Assembly: GCA_022606425.2 (NCBI GenBank)
Contig: JAHDVF020001024.1
Location: 1 to 64,000, forward strand
From: Lepidostoma basale
Lineage: Eukaryota; Arthropoda; Insecta; Trichoptera; Lepidostomatidae
Direction: 5' to 3'
Length of the DNA stretch: 64,000 nucleotides
Part shown: one piece after another, positions 59,778 to 64,000 of the stretch
How the letters are laid out: each line of letters begins with the position of its first letter
How positions within the stretch are numbered: the stretch's first letter is position 1
Position numbers and translations under genes: made by a program
Notes under the pieces: model-generated
Seen by the model: only the letters and a program-made list of their open reading frames with translations
What the model was told of the DNA's origin: nothing
Database searches by the model: none

Positions 59778-60332
59778 ATTAGACAAATAGATTGATGTAA
59801 TCAGTTCAATACGGGCTTGAGGAATTGCTAGTATCGATGTAATTTCATCTATATCCTTCCCATCTCTATATAGGGCTATCACCTCTTTATTCGTATCAAA
59901 TTTTTTATCGCCAGTTGTTACTTTCTTGGTAGCTACGGGGTAAATGGCTTCTCTTGGTTTTTTGTAGATCTCTTCTGATAGCTCAACCTTAACAATAGAC
60001 TGATCATGCAGATCTTTCTCTATATTCATTATAGCATTAAAGGGGCTTTTATTTTTGGGGGTAGGGGTGTGAAGCTCTTTACTATGTGCAATGACTTTTT
60101 CCTCTTTTTCTAGTAATAAGAGGAGGCGTTTAGCACGCTCTATGACAGATTCTAGTTGCTTTGTTTCATTTTCTATGAGCGTTATATGGCCATAAACGGT
60201 GTCGTCCAAGGTGGAAAGAAGCCTATCGAGGTGCTTAGGGTTACTTAGCTCTTTAATGATTAAAGCTTTAAGGAAAAAGTATATAAGATAACTAATAATA
60301 ATGATTAGTAATAGTAAAACAAAAAATTGCAA
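59754..60332 (-). CDS. Membrane-anchored protein at the end of the fliA operon
   Basis: 192 residues: a hydrophobic helix at about 2-22, a coiled coil at about 35-85, a polar linker, and a C-terminal helix-turn-helix-like segment (NKEVIALYRDGKDIDEITSILAIPQARIELITSIY) of the kind found at the end of DUF6115 proteins. Its role is unknown; position puts it in the flagellar operon. The terminator overlaps its stop. Confidence 0.65.
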   Translation of the reverse strand: MQFFVLLLLIIIISYLIYFFLKALIIKELSNPKHLDRLLSTLDDTVYGHITLIENETKQLESVIERAKRLLLLLEKEEKVIAHSKELHTPTPKNKSPFNAIMNIEKDLHDQSIVKVELSEEIYKKPREAIYPVATKKVTTGDKKFDTNKEVIALYRDGKDIDEITSILAIPQARIELITSIYLSNKKPQSSL

Positions 60333-60352
60333 TTGATACTCCTCTATTAAGT

Positions 60353-60667
60353 TTAAACCGATAGATCAATATGACTGCCTAAATCAAGATCACGATAGGG
60401 TAGCCTTGTAGCCTGATCTTTATTTTCTTTTTCATCTGCGTTAGATTTATTTTCTTTCTGTTGATGATTTTCAGGCCCTATTTTTTCAACCACATTTTCC
60501 TCTAACGCTTCACTTATCGTATCAATACGCTCGTTAGCTATCTCTTTGCCACGTTGTTTTTGCCTCTCCACCTGGCGTGCTCGAATAGCCTGTTTTGACT
60601 GCTCAATTTTGGCTACATCATCTGTTCTTGCTAGTGCTGCTTGCATTTGGATCATTGATATTGACAT
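60353..60667 (-). CDS. Short coiled-coil protein in the fliA operon
   Basis: 104 residues, hydrophilic, rich in Gln, Lys and Glu. An N-terminal helix (MIQMQAALARTDDVAKIEQSKQAIRAR) is followed by a long charged region and a C-terminal RLPYRDLDLGSHIDLSV. No signal peptide or known domain. It sits 11 bases after fapA and 20 before the next gene, as small proteins do in other spirochaete motility operons. Two in-frame ATG codons at the start leave the exact N-terminus open by a few residues. Confidence 0.65.
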   Translation of the reverse strand: MSISMIQMQAALARTDDVAKIEQSKQAIRARQVERQKQRGKEIANERIDTISEALEENVVEKIGPENHQQKENKSNADEKENKDQATRLPYRDLDLGSHIDLSV

Positions 60668-60678
60668 CTTACAACTCC

Positions 60679-62676
60679 TTATTTATACTTAGGACTGCTC
60701 AACGGTATCGTGGCTTTACTTATATTATCACGAATCTCTTCATAGGTCTTCGTAGCAATGATATTATCACTTTCATAAAAGGTAATTCCTCTCTGATATT
60801 CATTAGTCACTTCATATTCTGCCTCTCTTATGGTAATAAAGACACCGGTATTTACTTTTTGGCTAGCAGATACTCTTCCTTCAACCTCTTTTAGTTTAAG
60901 ATTTTTTTCAGTTTCAACTATCTTTTCCCGTAATGTCGTAAGTTTTATTGCTATTTCATCCCGTTTCTTTTCAATATCCTCCATTTTCTTTAGCTTGTCA
61001 GCTGCTAGACTCTTTCCTTTGCTAGCGGTTTGCCAATTTTTTAGGCTTCTTTCCACCTCTGCTAGTTGATTCGCTGTTTCATTACACTCGGTCATGAAGT
61101 TAACAAGATCATCTTTTAGCTGAGGATCCAATCCAACCTCTAGGTAGGTAGGTGTACCCGAAGATGATCCTAGAATGGAAGCATTAATCTCTTCAAATGA
61201 TCGAACTCTTCCACCAATAATGGCGGCTCGTTTTCCTTTACAGAGAACCTTCTTAAAAGCAACTACTTCAGAATTTAGAATACCATCGGAAACAATCACA
61301 AATTCACCTGACTCTACATAGCTATTTTGTATAAAACGACTCCAAATACTTTTTCCACACTTAACAACGACATGTTGATCACTATTTTGATGATCACCTG
61401 TTTTGTCTCCATTAATGCCTCCCGCAACATAAATATTACCACCGGCCTTTAATGAACTACGTCCAACCGTACCGCTAACATGGATATCACCTTGAGCATT
61501 AACTTCATAGCCATCTTCGATGTTACCTTTGATAACGATGGTACCAAGAAAGTTGATGTGGCTTTTTAGATCGCCTGCAATCGTTTTAATTGTTTCTACA
61601 TGGATAACCCCTTTAATAAAAAGAGCCTGCCCATCAGCAGATGCTAAAATTTCGGTACGATCATCTGAAAATTTGACATTATTACCTAGTACGATATCGA
61701 CATAGGAGCCATCCTTTGTAGGGATTAAGTCTCCCTTGACGGTATGCCCTGGCTTCCCTTGCTCGGGAGCAAGAATCTTCGCTACGACATCACCCTCATG
61801 AACATTTTGGATATGGCCTAGAACCGCTTTATGATCGATCTTTTCTTTCTTCTTTCGATCTTCCTCATCTATCTTCATAAAATCAACATCAAATAAAAAT
61901 TTAACACTGGTATCCTTGCCAGGAATAGGTGGATCAGCCACAGCAATCACAGTACTGCGGAAATTAGGATGATACTCAAGCTGCTTGATGATATCCTCCT
62001 TGAGGCCAAAAAGAACACCCGCATCGAGCAGTGCATTTTTGATCTCTTGGCTTGTTGGGGTCGAACCACCAATGCTTGGACTAGAGATAGTAATAGTTGC
62101 AGACATCTTATCATCACTGATCACTACTGAAATTGTAGAGTCGGCACTATAGTTATAGTCAAATTTAGCAACAGGAACCCACTGATTGGATTCAGCTACA
62201 ATGGCATTACTCAGTCGTTCTTTTGATAGTTCGGGCATATGGCGTATCGATGTAGCCTGTTTCATAATTTCTTCTACAGTAGTAGCTTTTCCTGCCCCGA
62301 TAGGAGGAATGATTTTTAAATAAACATGTCCATCTTTACCCATACGCAGGCCAAAATCACCATCTTTATTTTGTGTCTGCTCATCTCTATCCTCGTTACT
62401 ACTGATATTTACCTTTTTTCTCAGCTTCGTTGGTTGGTAGTCGGTTGTAGGGTAGGCCAATATGAGCCATTTTTTTTTCAAAAAAAGTCCCATAATACCG
62501 CTGTAGCCCCTAATAAGAACCTCGTAGTCTAATAGATGAGGTGGAAGATTAAACTCGATCGAAGCCTGCTTAATAGCTTCTTCTAATGAACTACCCCAAA
62601 CCTCAATATTCTTTCGATTTTTATCCTGTATTAGCTCTTCCTGCATTACTGCTCTTAGGTCATCTATCGTTAACAC
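60679..62676 (-). CDS. fapA: FapA / DUF342 flagellar assembly protein
   Basis: 665 residues. The N-terminal ~60 residues form a Jag-like segment (VWGSSLEEAIKQASIEFNLPPHLLDYEVL, then GIMGLFLKKKWLILAY), which precedes the DUF342 beta-helix (about 110-470; repeated strands such as IVIKGNIEDGYEVNAQGDIHVSGTVGRSSLKAGGNIYVAGGING). A coiled coil follows at about 540-600. DUF342/FapA proteins are encoded next to flagellar genes in spirochaetes and help place or assemble flagella; the exact mechanism is not settled. It follows fliA by 21 bases. Confidence 0.88.
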   Translation of the reverse strand: MLTIDDLRAVMQEELIQDKNRKNIEVWGSSLEEAIKQASIEFNLPPHLLDYEVLIRGYSGIMGLFLKKKWLILAYPTTDYQPTKLRKKVNISSNEDRDEQTQNKDGDFGLRMGKDGHVYLKIIPPIGAGKATTVEEIMKQATSIRHMPELSKERLSNAIVAESNQWVPVAKFDYNYSADSTISVVISDDKMSATITISSPSIGGSTPTSQEIKNALLDAGVLFGLKEDIIKQLEYHPNFRSTVIAVADPPIPGKDTSVKFLFDVDFMKIDEEDRKKKEKIDHKAVLGHIQNVHEGDVVAKILAPEQGKPGHTVKGDLIPTKDGSYVDIVLGNNVKFSDDRTEILASADGQALFIKGVIHVETIKTIAGDLKSHINFLGTIVIKGNIEDGYEVNAQGDIHVSGTVGRSSLKAGGNIYVAGGINGDKTGDHQNSDQHVVVKCGKSIWSRFIQNSYVESGEFVIVSDGILNSEVVAFKKVLCKGKRAAIIGGRVRSFEEINASILGSSSGTPTYLEVGLDPQLKDDLVNFMTECNETANQLAEVERSLKNWQTASKGKSLAADKLKKMEDIEKKRDEIAIKLTTLREKIVETEKNLKLKEVEGRVSASQKVNTGVFITIREAEYEVTNEYQRGITFYESDNIIATKTYEEIRDNISKATIPLSSPKYK

Positions 62677-62697
62677 TGTAAAATTCTCCTGCTACTG

Positions 62698-63477
62698 TTA
62701 GCGAATACCTTTTCGTATATGGGTCATTTTATTACGTAGTAAATCAATGGCACGTGTATGGAGTTGCGAAACTCTCGACTCTGTAACACCTAAAATCGTA
62801 CCTATTTCATTAAGGGTCAAGCTTTCATAGTAATAAAGAACAAGAACCTTCTTTTCTTTTTCAGGAAGTTCATGAATTGCTTCAACAATAATACGCTTTA
62901 CCTCATTGTTTTCAATGATTGTATCGGGCTGTAGGCTAACAGGAGATTCAATGGATTCAATAATTGAGACCTTATCATTATCATCTCCTGTATACCAAAT
63001 ATCATCTAATGATAAAATAGTAGATCCAGAAACCTTAAATACCAGGTCATAATACTCCTTCATCGAAATTCCCATCGCTTGTGCAACCTCTTTGCCCACA
63101 GCTTTTCGTCCGAGGCTTGCTTCAAGCTGCTGGGTTGTTGTTGATAAATCGCGCCCTTTATGCCTGATGAGGCGTGATACGTGATCGATACTTCTTAATT
63201 CATCAACAATCGCACCCCTAATGCGTGTAACAGCATAGGTTTTAAATTTAACCTTTTTTTCAGGGTCGAATTTTTCAATAGCATCCATCAAACCAAATAC
63301 GCCACACGATACTAGGTCATCAAATTCAACATTACTGGGCATATTCATGGCCAACCGACCAGCAACATACTTTACTAAGGGATGGTACTGGTTAATTAAT
63401 GTTTCACGTATACTAGGCGTATGGTTTTTTTTATATTCAAGCCAAAGCTTTTCCTCATCCTGTTCATCCATTACCAT
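62698..63477 (-). CDS. fliA: Flagellar sigma factor FliA/WhiG (sigma28)
   Basis: 259 residues, region 2 (LVKYVAGRLAMNMPSNVEFDDLVSCGVFGLMDAIEKFDPEKKVKFKTYA) and region 4 (LPEKEKKVLVLYYYESLTLNEIGTILGVTESRVSQLHTRAI) are intact and region 3 is present, as in FliA/WhiG factors. It would direct late flagellar promoters. Oddly I found no matching sigma28 box upstream of flaB in this window. It follows the first gene of the operon by 2 bases and is probably transcribed with it. Confidence 0.93.
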   Translation of the reverse strand: MVMDEQDEEKLWLEYKKNHTPSIRETLINQYHPLVKYVAGRLAMNMPSNVEFDDLVSCGVFGLMDAIEKFDPEKKVKFKTYAVTRIRGAIVDELRSIDHVSRLIRHKGRDLSTTTQQLEASLGRKAVGKEVAQAMGISMKEYYDLVFKVSGSTILSLDDIWYTGDDNDKVSIIESIESPVSLQPDTIIENNEVKRIIVEAIHELPEKEKKVLVLYYYESLTLNEIGTILGVTESRVSQLHTRAIDLLRNKMTHIRKGIR

Positions 63478-63479
63478 GA

Positions 63480-63932
63480 CTACTTATCATCCTTCATTAA
63501 ACTAGTTCTTACCATTTTTGCTAAATTCTCAGGATTTTCTTGATAGAATTTTTCTTTTTTTTCGTCGATTTTAGAGGCTATAGGCACATGGTCACTGATG
63601 GAAAAACTACTGTTATCAACCGTACTAGTAGGCTCTATATACTCTTTGGGCACATATAGATCCTCTTTATCACTATCGATGATAATATCTACCTGTTTAG
63701 TATCTTGTTCTAAGCTACTATCCTCTTTCTTTATTAGAAGTTCAGGAAGGTAGCGATTAATAATCCAATGGAGCAGATAAAAAACTCCCATCATCAATAC
63801 GGCACTAAGCAGCGAATTTATCAATAGAGAAAAAAGTGATCTTTCGACTATTAAACCTAGGATGAAGGCAACTCCAAAAGAAACAGCTCCAATGATGGCA
63901 CATGCTAGAATACTAATAGGGTTCCCCTCCAT
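63480..63932 (-). CDS. Small membrane protein, first gene of the fliA operon
   Basis: 150 residues with two transmembrane helices (about 8-28 and 33-57) and an acidic, low-complexity cytoplasmic tail ending EENPENLAKMVRTSLMKDDK. The RTSLM-type C-terminus is conserved-looking in spirochaete proteins located before sigma28. Function unknown. The ATG lies 8 bases after a perfect TATAAT and lacks a Shine-Dalgarno, so its mRNA is probably leaderless. It starts the fliA-fapA operon. Confidence 0.7.
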   Translation of the reverse strand: MEGNPISILACAIIGAVSFGVAFILGLIVERSLFSLLINSLLSAVLMMGVFYLLHWIINRYLPELLIKKEDSSLEQDTKQVDIIIDSDKEDLYVPKEYIEPTSTVDNSSFSISDHVPIASKIDEKKEKFYQENPENLAKMVRTSLMKDDK

Positions 63933-63940
63933 GTTTTATT

Positions 63941-63969
63941 ATTATATCAGATTATAGGCACAATGTAAA
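63941..63969 (-). promoter_or_regulatory. fliA-fapA operon promoter, leaderless type
   Basis: Reading leftward: -35 TTTACA (63964-63969), 17-base spacer, -10 TATAAT (63941-63946), then 8 bases to the ATG at 63932. It is a housekeeping-type promoter, not sigma28. Confidence 0.7.
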
Positions 63970-64000
63970 ATAACTTTCAAGACACTGTAAGTAGTTTTAA

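Noticed and set aside
1..64000. tRNA or rRNA genes, CRISPR arrays, insertion sequences, prophage
   Set aside because: No cloverleaf-like gap, no regularly spaced repeats, and no transposase, integrase or phage reading frame; nearly all the sequence is covered by recognised chromosomal genes.

Overview
The window looks like a stretch of a moderately AT-rich spirochaete chromosome (class Spirochaetia, probably Spirochaetales; the genus cannot be fixed from the sequence alone). The evidence is a FlaB-type periplasmic flagellin, a flhA-flhF-flhG block, a fliA-fapA (DUF342) block, a giant GreA with a roughly 770-residue helical-repeat extension of the kind known from Treponema and Borrelia, a FabV enoyl reductase, and many small secreted proteins of spirochaete type. 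Almost everything is chromosomal housekeeping. I see no phage, insertion sequence, CRISPR array, rRNA or tRNA gene, and no gene-free stretch over 300 bases except the one occupied by a broken gene near 33 kb.

Layout. 0-2.4 kb: lptG/lptF (minus). 2.5-5.3 kb: dut, a propeller-like lipoprotein and fabV. 5.3-14.7 kb: an FtsB-like protein, a TPR protein with giant greA, a large GH13 enzyme and cysS. 14.7-18.2 kb: flaB, a 514-residue orphan and two small secreted proteins. 18.3-21.6 kb: a probable cystine module (MalY-type C-S lyase, TcyP-type symporter, RidA). 21.7-28 kb: FecR-like lipoprotein, uvrC, rpmE, OmpH/Skp, mutS. 28-32.3 kb: flhA-flhF-flhG. 32.3-33.3 kb: an intact and a broken copy of a VOC (PhnB-like) gene. 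33.4-37.6 kb: prfC, a tail-anchored orphan, gpsA and a Cof-type phosphatase. 37.7-40.1 kb: nadD-yqeK-MBL hydrolase and rlpA. 40.1-44.3 kb: GNAT, ispH, a SPOR-domain protein and three small secreted proteins. 44.4-50 kb: DegT aminotransferase, an orphan, recN, nadK, cheW and a degenerate GGDEF protein. 50.1-59.3 kb: RlmK-like methyltransferase, nfo, tmk, mutY, lon, clpX, clpP, tig. 59.5-64 kb: a zinc-ribbon microprotein and the fliA-fapA flagellar block.

Three things stand out. First, eight genes (lptF, dut, malY, nadD, the 35-kb orphan, rlpA, tmk and the first gene of the fliA operon) have a sigma70-type promoter with a 17-18 base spacer whose -10 box ends only 6-8 bases before the ATG and no usable Shine-Dalgarno sequence, so they are predicted to make leaderless mRNAs. 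Second, ispH has no ATG/GTG/TTG that would give a complete N-terminus; a strong Shine-Dalgarno and the homology both point to an AUA start overlapping the upstream stop. Third, the tmk promoter is filled from -35 to ATG by a 30-base near-perfect palindrome.

Most genes left of about 40.1 kb read rightward and nearly all to the right read leftward, which suggests converging replication or a terminus-proximal location. Starts were chosen from Shine-Dalgarno, promoter and family-length evidence; several differ from the longest possible frame. Protein names rest on motifs recognised by eye, with no database search.
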